Assembly: GCA_028278205.1 (NCBI GenBank) | Contig: JANQES010000114.1 | Location: forward strand, 1 to 64,000 | DNA from: Rhodothermales bacterium | GTDB taxonomy: Bacteria; Bacteroidota; Rhodothermia; Rhodothermales; Bin80 | Length of the DNA: 64,000 nucleotides | Direction: 5' to 3' | Position numbers and translations under genes: made by a program | Notes under the pieces: model-generated | Told to the model about the DNA's origin: nothing | Database searches by the model: none | The model's input: the letters and a program-made list of their open reading frames with translations, nothing else | Shown: piece by piece, positions 8,255 to 18,075 of the stretch | How the letters are laid out: the number at the start of each line of letters is the position of its first letter | Position numbering within the stretch: the stretch's first letter is position 1

Positions 8255-9676
8255 TTACTCAACAAGCGTGCCGCTTTCCACGCGCCGCACGAGGATGCCC
8301 ACAGCGTTCATCAGCCGCAGCGCCGCCATGTTGTATCGATGGACAGCCTCGAAGTAGCGCGCCTCCAACTCCAGGTTGGCCTGCACCGCCTTGATGAGGT
8401 TCTCGGTATCGCCCAGATCGAGGTCGAAGTTGATGTATTCGACGCGGAGCCACTTCTTGCTGATGGCCAGCGACGAGTCCTGCGCGGCGAGCGCGGCCTG
8501 AGCGACGGTTAGATCGCGAAACGCTTTTTCGACTTCGAAGAGGATGAGTTGCTCGGCGCCTTCCATCTGATGACGCACCTGCTCCCGCTCGGCGACGGCC
8601 TGATCGACGCGGGCGCGGGTCTGGGCGAAATTGAGCTTCTGCCGAAAGCCGAAGCCGGTGCGCGCCGTGCTCTTGCGAAACCCGTCGCTGATAAACGGAT
8701 TGCGCTGGCGCTCGCGTCCGGGCGTGTAGCTGAAACCGGTCGAAAACCCGAAAAACAACTTCGGATAAAAATGCGACCGCGCCACCTTGACGAGCGCGTC
8801 GCGGGCAGCGAGCCCGGCGCGGGCCTGCGCCAGTTCAGGCCGGTTCTCCATCGCAATGTCGAAGTACCGATCCAGGGTTTCGGGCACGAGGGGCAACGGC
8901 GTCAGCGCATCGCTCTCAGGCACGACGACGGAGCGGTCTGGCAGGATCATCTGCCGCCGGAGCGCAACCCGCGCCGTCATCTGATTCTCCGTCACCTCCA
9001 CCACGCGGCGCCTGAACTCCCACTCGGTGATCTCCACCTGATACCGATCCGCCTCGTCAACATCTTCAGCGCCTTCCTCAAGCAGCCGGATGATCTCGCC
9101 TTTGGCCTGCTCGACGATGTCGCCCGCGCGTTCGGCCAGCCGGGCGAGTTCGTTCGTAAGCAGCACGTTGTAGTAGAGTTCGGCAGCGCGGAGGGCCACC
9201 TCCAACTCTTTGCGCTCGACGGCGGCCTCTTCGACCTCCACACCGTGCTGCGCCGCCTGAATGCTGCCGCCGAGTTCGCCCCACGTGTAGATCGGCTGGA
9301 CGAGTTCGACCTCGGCCTGCGTGAACGGATTCCAGGTCCCCAGGTCGTTGCGCACGTCGGGATCGAGGTAAAGCTCCTCGGTGGGCACCTCGTTGGGATT
9401 GGTAAGACCGGGGGCGATGGCGTGGGCCGTCGTCAGTTCGATCTCGGTGAAGTAGCGGCTGGACCGCGCCAGGCGGCTGCGGGCATCGGCGAAGTCGCGG
9501 TCGGCGCGGACCTCGCCCAGGTCGGGGCTGACGTCGAGGGCGCGTTCGAGAACGGCTTGCAGGGTCACCTGCACCGTGTCGGCCTGTGCCTGCGCCGTCG
9601 CCATGCGGGTTGTCAGGAGCAGAAGCAGCCCGGCCAGGACCAGCCGGTGCATCGAAGGAATCGTTTTGTTGATCAT
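8255..9676 (-). CDS. TolC-family outer-membrane efflux/secretion channel
   Basis: The start at 9676 (MINKTIPSMHRLVLAGLLLLL) gives a signal peptide. The ~470-residue mature protein shows the internal duplication of TolC: long amphipathic helices (VEEAAVERKELEVALRAAEL; LILFEVEKAFRDLTVAQAAL), the NPFTQAEVELVQPIYTWG strand entry and a second repeat YPKLFFGFSTGFSYTPG. TolC proteins form trimeric barrels with a periplasmic alpha-tunnel. Its only operon partner is the mlaC-like gene downstream, with no periplasmic adaptor or pump nearby. That pairing suggests a lipid-export role rather than drug efflux, but this is inference. Confidence 0.85.
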   Translation of the reverse strand: MINKTIPSMHRLVLAGLLLLLTTRMATAQAQADTVQVTLQAVLERALDVSPDLGEVRADRDFADARSRLARSSRYFTEIELTTAHAIAPGLTNPNEVPTEELYLDPDVRNDLGTWNPFTQAEVELVQPIYTWGELGGSIQAAQHGVEVEEAAVERKELEVALRAAELYYNVLLTNELARLAERAGDIVEQAKGEIIRLLEEGAEDVDEADRYQVEITEWEFRRRVVEVTENQMTARVALRRQMILPDRSVVVPESDALTPLPLVPETLDRYFDIAMENRPELAQARAGLAARDALVKVARSHFYPKLFFGFSTGFSYTPGRERQRNPFISDGFRKSTARTGFGFRQKLNFAQTRARVDQAVAEREQVRHQMEGAEQLILFEVEKAFRDLTVAQAALAAQDSSLAISKKWLRVEYINFDLDLGDTENLIKAVQANLELEARYFEAVHRYNMAALRLMNAVGILVRRVESGTLVE

Positions 9677-9798
9677 GTGAACGTTTTCGGTGATCGGATG
9701 GAGGGGCACGGCGCGCTGTGCCCGTACCGGTGCCGTAGTAAAACGATAGAAGGCCGCGTGGTTTCGCCGCGCCGTTGTGCTTCGAAGTAACGGGGAGT

Positions 9799-9887
9799 GT
9801 GTTTTAGTGTTATCGTGTTCGGGTGTTATAGTTTTTGTGTTGAAAGAGCCCTAAAACACTATAACACCATAACACGCGAACACCCTT
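9799..9887. repeat. Short-word inverted repeat (word TGTTATGGTGTT)
   Basis: The left arm at about 9799-9833 reads GTGTGTTTTAGTGTTATCG and GTGTTCGGGTGTTATAG. The right arm at about 9850-9887 reads CCTAAAACACTATAACACC and ATAACACGCGAACACCC. It shares its word set with the locus at 2670-2757. The right arm reaches the stop codon of gluQ. Confidence 0.8.
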
Positions 9888-10884
9888 ATGCAGTACGCAA
9901 AACCATCGCAAGATCATCGGGCAGGCGCCACGGTTGCTTCGAGACACGCTCCCAGGCGAAGTGCGGGATCAGGCCAGCGGGCGTGCAGGGGATGGGTTCG
10001 GGCAGCAAGCCGAGCGAGTAGCCGAGATAGCCGACGAGCATTTCGGGCCGCACACCCGCTGCGCGGAGCGACGCCAGCGTCAGGCTCTCGTCGCGCTTCG
10101 AGAGCTTCTGCCCCCCGGCGTTGACCACGAGCGGGACGTGCCCGTACGCAGGCCGCGCCCCGCCGAGGGCTTCGATGAGTTGAATCTGCCGCGCCGTCGA
10201 AGCCAGCAGGTCTTCGCCGCGCACCACCTCGGTGATGCCCATCATCAAATCGTCCACGACGACGGCGAGTTGGTAGGCATAGACGCCGTCGCGGCGCTTG
10301 AGCACGAAGTCGCCCACCGTCTCATGCACCGGTTCGATGATGGCCCCGTGGACGCGGTCTTCGAACGCCACCGGGCGGTCGTGGACGAGGAAGCGCAACG
10401 CCGCATCCGCCCCGCCGTTGCGATGCACGTCGAACCAGCCGGGCGCCAGATCGCTCGGACGCAGCACGGCGGGATAGGGCGGCAGCCCGCTGCTCCCATG
10501 CGGCGCCGTGGCGAGCCGCTGCAAATCTTTGCGCGAATGCCGGCACGGAAACAGCCGCTCCAACCCATGCAGCCGATCCAGCGCTGCCTCGTACAGATGA
10601 AACCGCTCCGACTGCGTATACGGCCCGTGCGGCCCCCCAAGCGCCGGCCCCGCGTCCCAGTCAATCCCAAGCCACCTCAAATCTTCCAGAATCGCCTCCG
10701 CCATCCCCGGCACGGCGCGCGGACCATCCAAATCCTCAACACGCATCACAAACACCCCACCTCTGGCCCGCACCGACAGCCACGCCGCCAGCGCCGTCCG
10801 CGCACTGCCCACATGCAGCCGCCCCGTCGGCGACGGCGCATACCGCCCGCGCACTTCGTTGGCCGGTTTGGGGAAATGAAGCAT
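9886..10884 (-). CDS. gluQ: Glutamyl-Q tRNA(Asp) synthetase
   Basis: This 332-aa class I aminoacyl-tRNA synthetase catalytic domain lacks the anticodon-binding domain, the mark of GluQ (YadB). It attaches glutamate to queuosine at position 34 of tRNA-Asp. Visible signatures are YAPSPTGRLHVGSARTAL (HIGH motif, here HVGS), MRVEDLDGPR, the Rossmann ending VVVDDLMMGITEVVRGEDLL and the KMSKS equivalent QKLSKRDESL. The four-Cys zinc site of E. coli GluQ is not retained (only CRHSRKDL remains). GluX/GltX is less likely because the protein is too short. It is divergent from the Roco gene. Confidence 0.88.
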   Translation of the reverse strand: MLHFPKPANEVRGRYAPSPTGRLHVGSARTALAAWLSVRARGGVFVMRVEDLDGPRAVPGMAEAILEDLRWLGIDWDAGPALGGPHGPYTQSERFHLYEAALDRLHGLERLFPCRHSRKDLQRLATAPHGSSGLPPYPAVLRPSDLAPGWFDVHRNGGADAALRFLVHDRPVAFEDRVHGAIIEPVHETVGDFVLKRRDGVYAYQLAVVVDDLMMGITEVVRGEDLLASTARQIQLIEALGGARPAYGHVPLVVNAGGQKLSKRDESLTLASLRAAGVRPEMLVGYLGYSLGLLPEPIPCTPAGLIPHFAWERVSKQPWRLPDDLAMVLRTA

Positions 10885-11003
10885 GGTGATCCGATGCGTT
10901 GATGGCTGATTGATGGCATAAAACGCGGCTGGGCGGGCGAGGTTTGTTCTACTTTGCTAAATTGAGGTGTGTATTGTTCGTCGAATTGAATTGGGATTTT
11001 GCG

Positions 11004-13138
11004 ATGACGCAAGAAGAATTGCTTCAAAAAATCGAGGAAGCTGCTAGGGATGAGGTGACGAGGTTTGTCCTCACCGAGAAAGGGCTAACGACGCTCCCTC
11101 CCGAAATCGGACAACTCTCCACTCTGACACAGCTTGATCTCAGCGGCAATCAACTGACGACGCTCCCCCCGAAATCGGACAACTCTCCACTCTGACATTG
11201 CTTTACCTCACGGGTAATCCACTCCCCATCCCTCTCGAAATTTTAGTAAAAGGCAGCGAACCCACCACCATCATCAACTATTACCTGGAGCATCATGTTA
11301 AGGTCACGGTCGCTGATAAGAAGCCATTGAACGAAGTCAAGATGCTTCTTGTGGGACAAGGAAGTGTGGGCAAGACCTCGCTGGTCCGGCGGCTGGTCGA
11401 GGGCACGTTTAATCCTCGTGAGAATAAGACTGAGGGCATCGACATCAATCCGTGGAAGGTGACGGTGGACGGGCAAGGCATCCAACTCAACGTGTGGGAT
11501 TTCGGTGGGCAGGAGATCATGCACGCCACGCATCAATTCTTCCTCACCAAACGCAGCCTCTACCTACTCGTACTCGACGCCCGGATTGGCGAGGAGGAAA
11601 ACCGCGTCGAATACTGGCTCAAGATCATCCAGAGCTTCGGCGGCGACTCGCCCATCATTGTCGTCGGCAACAAGATCGATCAACAGCGACTAGATATCGA
11701 CCAGCGCGGGCTGCAGATCAAGTATCCGACCATCAAAGCTTTCGTCGAGACCTCGTGCAAAACCGGGGAGGGGCTGGAGAAATTGGCTATCGCCATTGCG
11801 CAGGAAATCGGCACGTTGGAACACATCCACGACGAGTTGCTGAACACATGGTTCAACGTCAAGACGCGGCTGGAAAGAACAGAGAGGAATTACATCTCGC
11901 AAGAGGATTACCGACAAATGTGTGATGAGGCACGTATCACCGACCCAATCAGCCAACGTACGCTGCTCGGCTTCTTGCACGATCTGGGAATCGTTTTGAA
12001 TTTCCAAGGCGACTCCCGGCTAGAGGTAGAAGAGACAAATATTCTGAATCCCAGATGGGTCACGAACGGCGTCTACAAGATCCTCAATGCCAGAATGGTC
12101 TCTGACAATAAGGGTGTTCTACAAAGAGAGATGCTCACTCAGATCTTAGACCCGAAGAAATATCCCCCAGAGATGCACTTGTTCATCATAGACATTATGC
12201 GCAGGTTTGATCTCTGCTTTGACTTTGAAGGCAAAACGAACCAAGAAATCTTAATCCCCGACCTGCTGCCAAAAGAAGGACCCTACACGGGCGAGTGGGA
12301 TAAAGCGCTGGCCTTTCAATACCATTATAACGTGCTGCCCGGTAGTGTTTTTTCACGCTTTATTACGCGTATGTACACCCTCATACATAACAACACGGTT
12401 TGGCGCACCGGCGTAGTACTGGCACGAGATGAAAATAAGGCATTGGTAAAAGCCGATAAGGAAGACGGAAGAGTCTTTATCAGGATCATCGGCCCTGAGG
12501 CGGGGCGGCGGCGCTTCCTCGCCATCATCCGCACGCAGTTCGACGCCATCCACGATACGATCTCTCGCATCGAAGCCGATGAAAAGGTGCCGCTGCCGGA
12601 CTATCCTGATATCGTGGTCGATTATAAGCATTTACTGAGGCTAGAAATGGCTGGCGTAGACAGCTACCACCCCGAAGGACTCACTGAAATAAAGGTCTAC
12701 AGCCCTAAACAATTGCTTGACGGCGTCGAGTCGGAGCAGGAGCGGGATAAACGACGCGAGGGGCTGAAGGGAGAAGACCGACCCGCTCGGCAGTTAACAC
12801 TGTCCGAACCTGTCGAAACGCCGGAGGAGGCAGCAACGGAAGGAGAGAGAATCAAGGCAAACCTTATGCAAGCTGCGAAGAACTATGCAAAGCGTCGTTT
12901 TAAGATTTACTTCGGTTTGCTGGCAGCCCTGTTGATTGTCATAGAAATCTCAATTCTCCTGTTTGTGCCGAACCCATTAACACTCATGATAAGTTCTATC
13001 GTCCCCATCATTGGGATCTACATGGGGCTAATCCTTGGACGCAAGAAAGCCATCAACCAGATTTCAGAATCAAGAACCAAGCAACTCTTTCTGGAGGCGG
13101 GTTTAGATTGGGAGGAGGTTGAACAACAGCCCAGGTAG
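11004..13138 (+). pseudogene. Roco GTPase (LRR-Roc-COR) interrupted by a one-base frameshift
   Basis: The reading frame opens at ATG 11004 and encodes leucine-rich repeats (LTTLPPEIGQLSTLTQLDLS), then hits a stop at 11193. The protein resumes in the next frame from about 11171 to 13138. The lesion is visible by self-comparison: the first repeat unit has CTCCCTCCCG near 11094, while the second has CTCCCCCCG at 11163-11171, exactly one T missing. Downstream are the Roc GTPase (P-loop GQGSVGKTSL, switch II WDFGGQEIMHATHQFF, NKID), the COR domain (WVTNGVYKILN) and two C-terminal membrane helices (about 12900-13030). Roco proteins are large regulatory GTPases. The gene is either decayed, phase-variable, or a base-calling error; restoring one base yields about 712 aa. 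Confidence 0.8.
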
Positions 13139-13207
13139 CGTTTTAAACCGATAGGTCTTGGCAAATCCCCTCCCTCCGCCCTACCTTGCAGCCGAACTCC
13201 ATCCCCG

Positions 13208-13510
13208 ATGCTCATGGCGGCGTATTCCAACAAACCCCAACCCCTCGGCGACGTGATGCAGGCGCTCATCGACCGGTGGGGCTTGCGGAAGAAGATCGAC
13301 GAGGCGCGCATTATTGAGGCGTGGGCGACGCTGGCGGGGGCGACGATCAACGGGGTGACGGACAAAGCGTGGGTCAAAGGAGGTCGGCTGTACGTGCGGA
13401 TTAGGTCGGCGGCGTGGCGGCATGAGTTGCACCTGCGGCGGCAGGCCTGGCGCGCGCGGCTCAACGATCAACTCGGCGAGAATCTGGTGCAGGAGATTGT
13501 TTTTTGTTAG
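13208..13510 (+). CDS. DUF721/DciA-like protein
   Basis: This 100-aa protein matches DUF721: PLGDVMQALIDRWGLRKKIDEARIIEAWATLAG followed by the KH-like WVKGGRLYVRIRSAAWRHELHL and the ending NDQLGENLVQEIVF. The DciA branch of this family loads or stimulates the replicative helicase DnaB in bacteria without DnaC, and short DUF721 proteins are common in Bacteroidota. The start could be the ATG at 13208 or 13214. It is single-copy here and not obviously operonic with the downstream CBS gene (218 bp away). Confidence 0.75.
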   Translation: MLMAAYSNKPQPLGDVMQALIDRWGLRKKIDEARIIEAWATLAGATINGVTDKAWVKGGRLYVRIRSAAWRHELHLRRQAWRARLNDQLGENLVQEIVFC

Positions 13511-13539
13511 AACGTTTGAAGCCTGTTTTGAGGAGTTTA

Positions 13540-13623
13540 ATTTGTCGAATGTAAAACGTAAGGATACCTTAAAAAGGTTGGCGCAAAGCACCCTCACGTC
13601 TCACATTTTACGTTTTACATCCC
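13540..13623. repeat. Short-word inverted repeat (GTAAAACGTA)
   Basis: ATGTAAAACGTAAGG at about 13546-13560 is complementary to TTACGTTTTACAT at about 13609-13621, with a second copy of the TCACATTTTACG word in the right arm. It sits between the DUF721 gene and the CBS gene. Confidence 0.6.
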
Positions 13624-13728
13624 CGTTACCAAATTTTTTTATCCAAAAGCTTGAAAATACGCCTCCTACACGCTATTACTTATAAGGCAGGCTCCACCGC
13701 CCCCATCATTAATCCAGAGGAGGAGATC

Positions 13729-14172
13729 ATGACAACGCGTGTAGCAGACATCCTCAGGCACAAGGGCAGCCGGGTGGTCACCGCCAACCCCGCGACCACC
13801 GTCTACGACGCCATCGCCACGATGGTCGAAAACAACGTCGGCTCGATCTTGATTACCGACGGCGACACCCTCGAAGGCATCTTTACCGAGCGCGACTATC
13901 TCCGCCGTATCATCTTGCAGGGCCGTACCTCCAAGACCACCCGCATCGAAGAGGTCATGACGAAGGACGTCATCCGCGCGGCGCCGGAGGCCACGCTCAA
14001 AGAATGCATGGGTGCCATGACCGAACGCCGCTGCCGCCACCTGCCCGTCGTCGACGACGGCACGCTCGTGGGCATCATCTCGCTGGGCGACTGTGTCAAG
14101 GCGCTGCTCAAAAAAACCGAGGCGCGCGTCGAAAACCTGACGGCCTACATCACCGGCCAATATCCCGCCTGA
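13729..14172 (+). CDS. Two-CBS-domain protein
   Basis: The ATG at 13729 is preceded by an excellent ribosome site (AGAGGAGG), so the longer reading from 13651 is rejected. The 147-aa protein is a tandem CBS pair (Bateman module): repeat one ANPATTVYDAIATMVENNVGSILITDG...GIFTERDYLR, repeat two APEATLKECMGAMTERRCRHLPVVDDGTLVGIISLGD. Such stand-alone modules bind adenine nucleotides and modulate partner proteins. The ERDYLRRI ending of repeat one is typical of the hypoxic-response/IMPDH-like class. The partner is unknown. A terminator-like hairpin follows. Confidence 0.85.
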   Translation: MTTRVADILRHKGSRVVTANPATTVYDAIATMVENNVGSILITDGDTLEGIFTERDYLRRIILQGRTSKTTRIEEVMTKDVIRAAPEATLKECMGAMTERRCRHLPVVDDGTLVGIISLGDCVKALLKKTEARVENLTAYITGQYPA

Positions 14173-14197
14173 TATCAAATCTGTTGGATTTGATAAA

Positions 14198-14236
14198 AAA
14201 GCTCGGCTCTTTCGTGTGAGGAGACCGGGTTTTTTA
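14198..14236 (+). terminator. Probable terminator of the CBS gene
   Basis: GCTCGGCTC pairs imperfectly with GAGGAGACCGGG, followed by TTTTTT at about 14229-14234. It lies about 25 bp after the CBS stop codon. Confidence 0.55.
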
Positions 14237-14241
14237 CGTCC

Positions 14242-14302
14242 GTGAGAAAGGAGGAGAGGGAGAAAGGGGGAACGGGAGATCAATGTGTTTTCTTCTCCCT
14301 CT
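14242..14302. repeat. Purine-rich short-word repeat with short inverse arm
   Basis: GAGAAAGGAGGAGAGGGAGA words at about 14242-14277 are matched by CTTCTCCCTCTCG at about 14290-14302. It is the same type of element as at 49398-49443 and 57268-57435. It abuts the end of the large surface-protein gene. Confidence 0.6.
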
Positions 14303-14307
14303 CGATT

Positions 14308-17300
14308 TTACCTGACCAGCGTCATGCGTCGGATCTTTTGGACCTTGCCGGCCTGGAGGCGGACGAGATAGAGGCCTGAGGGCTGGTTCCTGGCCTGCCA
14401 CGTGACGGTGTGGCGGCCATCGGCCATCGGCTGGTCGAGCAAGACGGCTATGCGTTGGCCGAGCAGGTTGTAGATCTCCACGGTCACGTGCTGCCCTTCG
14501 GGTATGGCGAACGGGATCACCGTCTCCGGATTGAACGGGTTCGGATAATTCTTACCCAGTTCTGTCCGCGCCGGCGTGCCCTCAGCGCCCCCGACGCCTT
14601 CGCGCGCGGCAGCAGTGGCCCGGTTCGTCGAGGCCGTGATCGTGGCGATGTCCGTGTCGTCGTCCTGCGGGTCGCCGTCGCCGAAGACCGAGTCGAGATC
14701 GGGCAGGTGGCTTTCGAGGACTTGCGCCAGGTTGACGATCGTGCCGGTTTCGTTGACGCGCGTCGTCAACTTGAGCACTGCCGACGAATCTTTGGACAGG
14801 TGGCCGACGATCCAGACGCCGAGCGAGTCGATGTAGCCGCAGGTGCTGCAGCGGCCTGCGGCGCTCGTGGTCGTGGCGCTGACGAAGGCCAGCCCGGCAG
14901 GCAGGCTGTCGCTGACCACCACGCCGTCGGTCGTGGCAGGGCCGTCGTTGGTCACGGCGATGGTGTAGGTGACCAGATCGCCCACACGCGGCGTCGGGTT
15001 ATCGACGGTCTTGCTCAGGCGCAGATCCGCCGTGAACAGGTCCGGATCGTCCCGGTTGTGCTGGGCGGCGGCGCCGTCGAGGTTGTTGGCGAGGTTCGGG
15101 TCGGGTTGATCGGCGAAGACCTCGGCGAGGTTGAAGAGGTTATTGCCGCCGCCGCCCGTCACGGTCATCAAGAGCGTGGCCGACGCCCCGACGGCGAGTT
15201 CGCCGACGGTCCAGATCGCCGTGACCGGGTCGTAGAAGCCCTGGCTGGGCACCGCCGAATCCAACGTCGCGCCGGCAGGCACAGCGTCTTCGACGAAGAC
15301 ACCCGCGGCATCACTCGGCCCGTTGTTGGTGACGGTGATCTGGAACGTGGCCGTAACCGTATCGTCGGCAGGTCCCGGACCGTTGCGATCACCGCTAAAG
15401 GCGATGACCGTCTTGTCGACCGCCATGTCGGCAGCGACCGGCGTGATCGTCACGGCGGCGTAATCGTCGCCCTGGCCGTCGTCGGGGACCGAGTCCGGGT
15501 CGGGCAACGAGGCCTCGGTCACTTCGGCGATGTTGGTCACCGGATCGACGGTTTCGACGCGCGCGGTGATGTAGAGCGTGTCCGGAGGGGTAATGCGTAG
15601 CTTTCCGAGGCGCCACTCCCCCGTGGACGGATCGTACCTGCCGCTGCTGGTGCGGTGGCTGACGTAGGTCAGGCCTGGCGGTAAGACGTCCGTCACCACC
15701 GCCGAGGCCTCTTCTGCCGGGCCGTCGTTGCGAGCGATGATCTCGAAGGTGACTTCGCTCTGATAGTCCGGCGTGAGCGTGTCGGCAGTCTTCGTCAGGC
15801 TCAGGTCGGCTTTGATGTCGATTTCTGTGATGGTCGGATCGCCGACTTCCGTCGTGGCCGGGTCGTCGGTAGCGAGGCCGGGATCCCCGTCGGCGGTAAT
15901 AAAGCCCTGGTTCGAGACCAGCCGCGTCGAGACCGGGAAGGGAACGTTGACCTGCACGTCGAAGATGATGGTGACCTGCCCGCCGCCGCCGGCAATCGAC
16001 GGGATGGACACCTGCACGTCGGTGTCGCCGGCGCCGTTACCGCTATCGACCGTGCCGTCGCTCGTCGTCACCGAGCCGACGACGAGCGTCGTGTTGGCAT
16101 CCGGCGTGTCGGTGAAGACGATGTTGGTCGCGCCGCCGTTGCCGTTGTTGGTCAACACGACGGTGTAGCGGATCGTGTCGCCGGGATCGGCCTGGCCGTC
16201 GCCGTCGTTATCGATGCGCAGGGCGTCGTTCTTCGTGGCCGTCAGGAGCGAGGCGGCGCCGATCGGGGTGTCGGTCGGATCGTCGATGGCCGTCGTGGCC
16301 GGGTCGTCGGTGAGCACGGGCGCGTTGGGATCATCGCTGGCGTTGAGCGCCCCCTGGTTCGAGATGACGTTGACACCCGGCGGGAAGGGATCGTTGACCG
16401 TGACGCGGAACGTGATGGTGGCTGCCGGGCTGCCGGGGGCCACGTCGCCGAGATCCACCTCGACGGTCGTATCGCCGCCGCCGTTGCCGCTGGTGACGGT
16501 GCCCTGGCTCGTGGTGACCGAACCGACCACGAGCGTCGTGTTGGCGTCGGGGGTGTCGGTGAAGATCGTGTTGGATCCGATGCCGCCGGTATTGTTGATC
16601 TCGATGGTGTATTCGAGCACGTCGCCGGGGCTCACCTCGCCATTACCGTCGTTATCGATAATGAGCGCGTCGGTCTTGGTGGCATCGAAGCCGGGCGGGC
16701 CGTCATTGGTGAACGTGCAGATGATGTCTTCGCCCGGATCGAGATCGATGAACACCGTGCTGCCGGCTGTATCTGAGCCGCCGTCGGTGTCGCCCGTGCA
16801 GACAATCGACTCCAGCGTCCAGCCTGTCGGCACCGTCTCGGTCACTTCGTAGCTGCCGGGGGAGACGTCGGTGAAAACGCCGGTGTTGTCGCTCGGGTCC
16901 ATCAGGGTGAAGGTACCCGGCGTGATCGTCTCGGAGAACTCGAAGGCCGTGTCGTCTTCGGGCGTGGCGGCTTTGACGATGGTGATGGTGCCGCGTTTGG
17001 TGTTGGTGAACACGCAGGTGACCGTCTCGCCAGCAGCCACCTCGAATGTCGCCGTCGCCGTCATGGTGTCGCCTGAACTGTCACCGTCGTCGCAGGCGAT
17101 GCTCGTTAAGTCCCACCCTACCGGCACCGTCTCCGTCGAAGTGTACGTCCCTGGAGTTACCGACAGCGAGACCGTGTCGCCGTCGCCGAGCGTGCCTGAA
17201 ATATCGCCCGTAAAGTCGAACGTGGCCGTGTCGCCGTCGGGCAGGGTCTGCTTCTCGATGATGATTGTGCCCGTGGGCGTGGTGCAGTTGCTATCCTGGG

Positions 17301-18042
17301 CGATGTTGGCTTCGCCGGGCGAGATGCACTTGACCACGAAATCGTCGGTGTTCGAATCGGTGTCGGTCATGTCCGGGAAGCGCGAGATGCTTTTATCCTC
17401 ATCCCCGGAGCCGGTCGGATCCGCCGGCGCACAGGGGTCGGCGCCTTCACTGAAGCCCGGTACGCAACCCTCGTAGCTGACCGCGTCGATCAGCGTGCCG
17501 GAACTGATGATACGCAGGGCCACCGCGTCGGGCGCGCCGTTCTGGATCAGGTTCGTACTCGGCGTGATGTCGAGGTCGCAGTTGGCGACGTTCGCCATAT
17601 CCCCGCAGACGACGAAGTAGTCGCCCGCCGCCAGCATCGTGCTTGGCAGTGTGATCGTATCGTAGATCGTCGCGCCGCCGCCGCTGCCGTTGACCAGCAC
17701 CAGTTCGGCGAGGCTCAGGTCGACGGCAACGGTGCCGGTGTTCTTGATCTCGATGAACTCGGCGGTATCGGTCGAGGGCTGGTCATAATCGACCTCGTTG
17801 ATGATCAGGTCGGTCACGTCACTGGTGGACGCGCCGGCCTCATCGGCAGCGACACCCTCAGAAGCACCCTGCGAAGGCCCGCCGTCCAGAGCGTCAGAGG
17901 CCGCAGGGTGAGCCGTGACGCTGAACAAAAACAGCACGACGAACAAGGCCGTCAAAAGCCGGCCGGATATCGAGGAGACAAACCAGGGAAGCACAAGGGC
18001 TGTATGCATGAGCCTGATGCGGAAACGGCGTGAATCCGTCAA
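14308..18042 (-). CDS. Large T9SS-exported surface protein with lamin-tail and DUF11 repeats
   Basis: This 1244-aa protein has an N-terminal membrane/signal segment (LLTALFVVLFLFSVTA). A lamin-tail domain follows (about residues 75-230, DLIINEVDYDQPSTDTAEFIEI). Two prealbumin-like/SpaA-type units come next (about 250-460, VPVGWDLTSIACDDG and VPTGWTLESIVCTGD), then five DUF11-type Ig-like repeats (about 460-1140, each opening like ATKTDAL, LTKTADT or LSKTVDN and carrying a YTIxxxNxGP core). It ends in a type A T9SS sorting domain (YPNPFNPETVIPFAIP...GLYLVRLQAGK). It is probably a secreted or surface-anchored adhesin/stalk. Iteron-like 20-bp repeats lie just upstream. Confidence 0.85.
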   Translation of the reverse strand: MTDSRRFRIRLMHTALVLPWFVSSISGRLLTALFVVLFLFSVTAHPAASDALDGGPSQGASEGVAADEAGASTSDVTDLIINEVDYDQPSTDTAEFIEIKNTGTVAVDLSLAELVLVNGSGGGATIYDTITLPSTMLAAGDYFVVCGDMANVANCDLDITPSTNLIQNGAPDAVALRIISSGTLIDAVSYEGCVPGFSEGADPCAPADPTGSGDEDKSISRFPDMTDTDSNTDDFVVKCISPGEANIAQDSNCTTPTGTIIIEKQTLPDGDTATFDFTGDISGTLGDGDTVSLSVTPGTYTSTETVPVGWDLTSIACDDGDSSGDTMTATATFEVAAGETVTCVFTNTKRGTITIVKAATPEDDTAFEFSETITPGTFTLMDPSDNTGVFTDVSPGSYEVTETVPTGWTLESIVCTGDTDGGSDTAGSTVFIDLDPGEDIICTFTNDGPPGFDATKTDALIIDNDGNGEVSPGDVLEYTIEINNTGGIGSNTIFTDTPDANTTLVVGSVTTSQGTVTSGNGGGDTTVEVDLGDVAPGSPAATITFRVTVNDPFPPGVNVISNQGALNASDDPNAPVLTDDPATTAIDDPTDTPIGAASLLTATKNDALRIDNDGDGQADPGDTIRYTVVLTNNGNGGATNIVFTDTPDANTTLVVGSVTTSDGTVDSGNGAGDTDVQVSIPSIAGGGGQVTIIFDVQVNVPFPVSTRLVSNQGFITADGDPGLATDDPATTEVGDPTITEIDIKADLSLTKTADTLTPDYQSEVTFEIIARNDGPAEEASAVVTDVLPPGLTYVSHRTSSGRYDPSTGEWRLGKLRITPPDTLYITARVETVDPVTNIAEVTEASLPDPDSVPDDGQGDDYAAVTITPVAADMAVDKTVIAFSGDRNGPGPADDTVTATFQITVTNNGPSDAAGVFVEDAVPAGATLDSAVPSQGFYDPVTAIWTVGELAVGASATLLMTVTGGGGNNLFNLAEVFADQPDPNLANNLDGAAAQHNRDDPDLFTADLRLSKTVDNPTPRVGDLVTYTIAVTNDGPATTDGVVVSDSLPAGLAFVSATTTSAAGRCSTCGYIDSLGVWIVGHLSKDSSAVLKLTTRVNETGTIVNLAQVLESHLPDLDSVFGDGDPQDDDTDIATITASTNRATAAAREGVGGAEGTPARTELGKNYPNPFNPETVIPFAIPEGQHVTVEIYNLLGQRIAVLLDQPMADGRHTVTWQARNQPSGLYLVRLQAGKVQKIRRMTLVR

Positions 18043-18075
18043 GAAAACGCACCGTTTCGTCCAGGCACAACAGCA

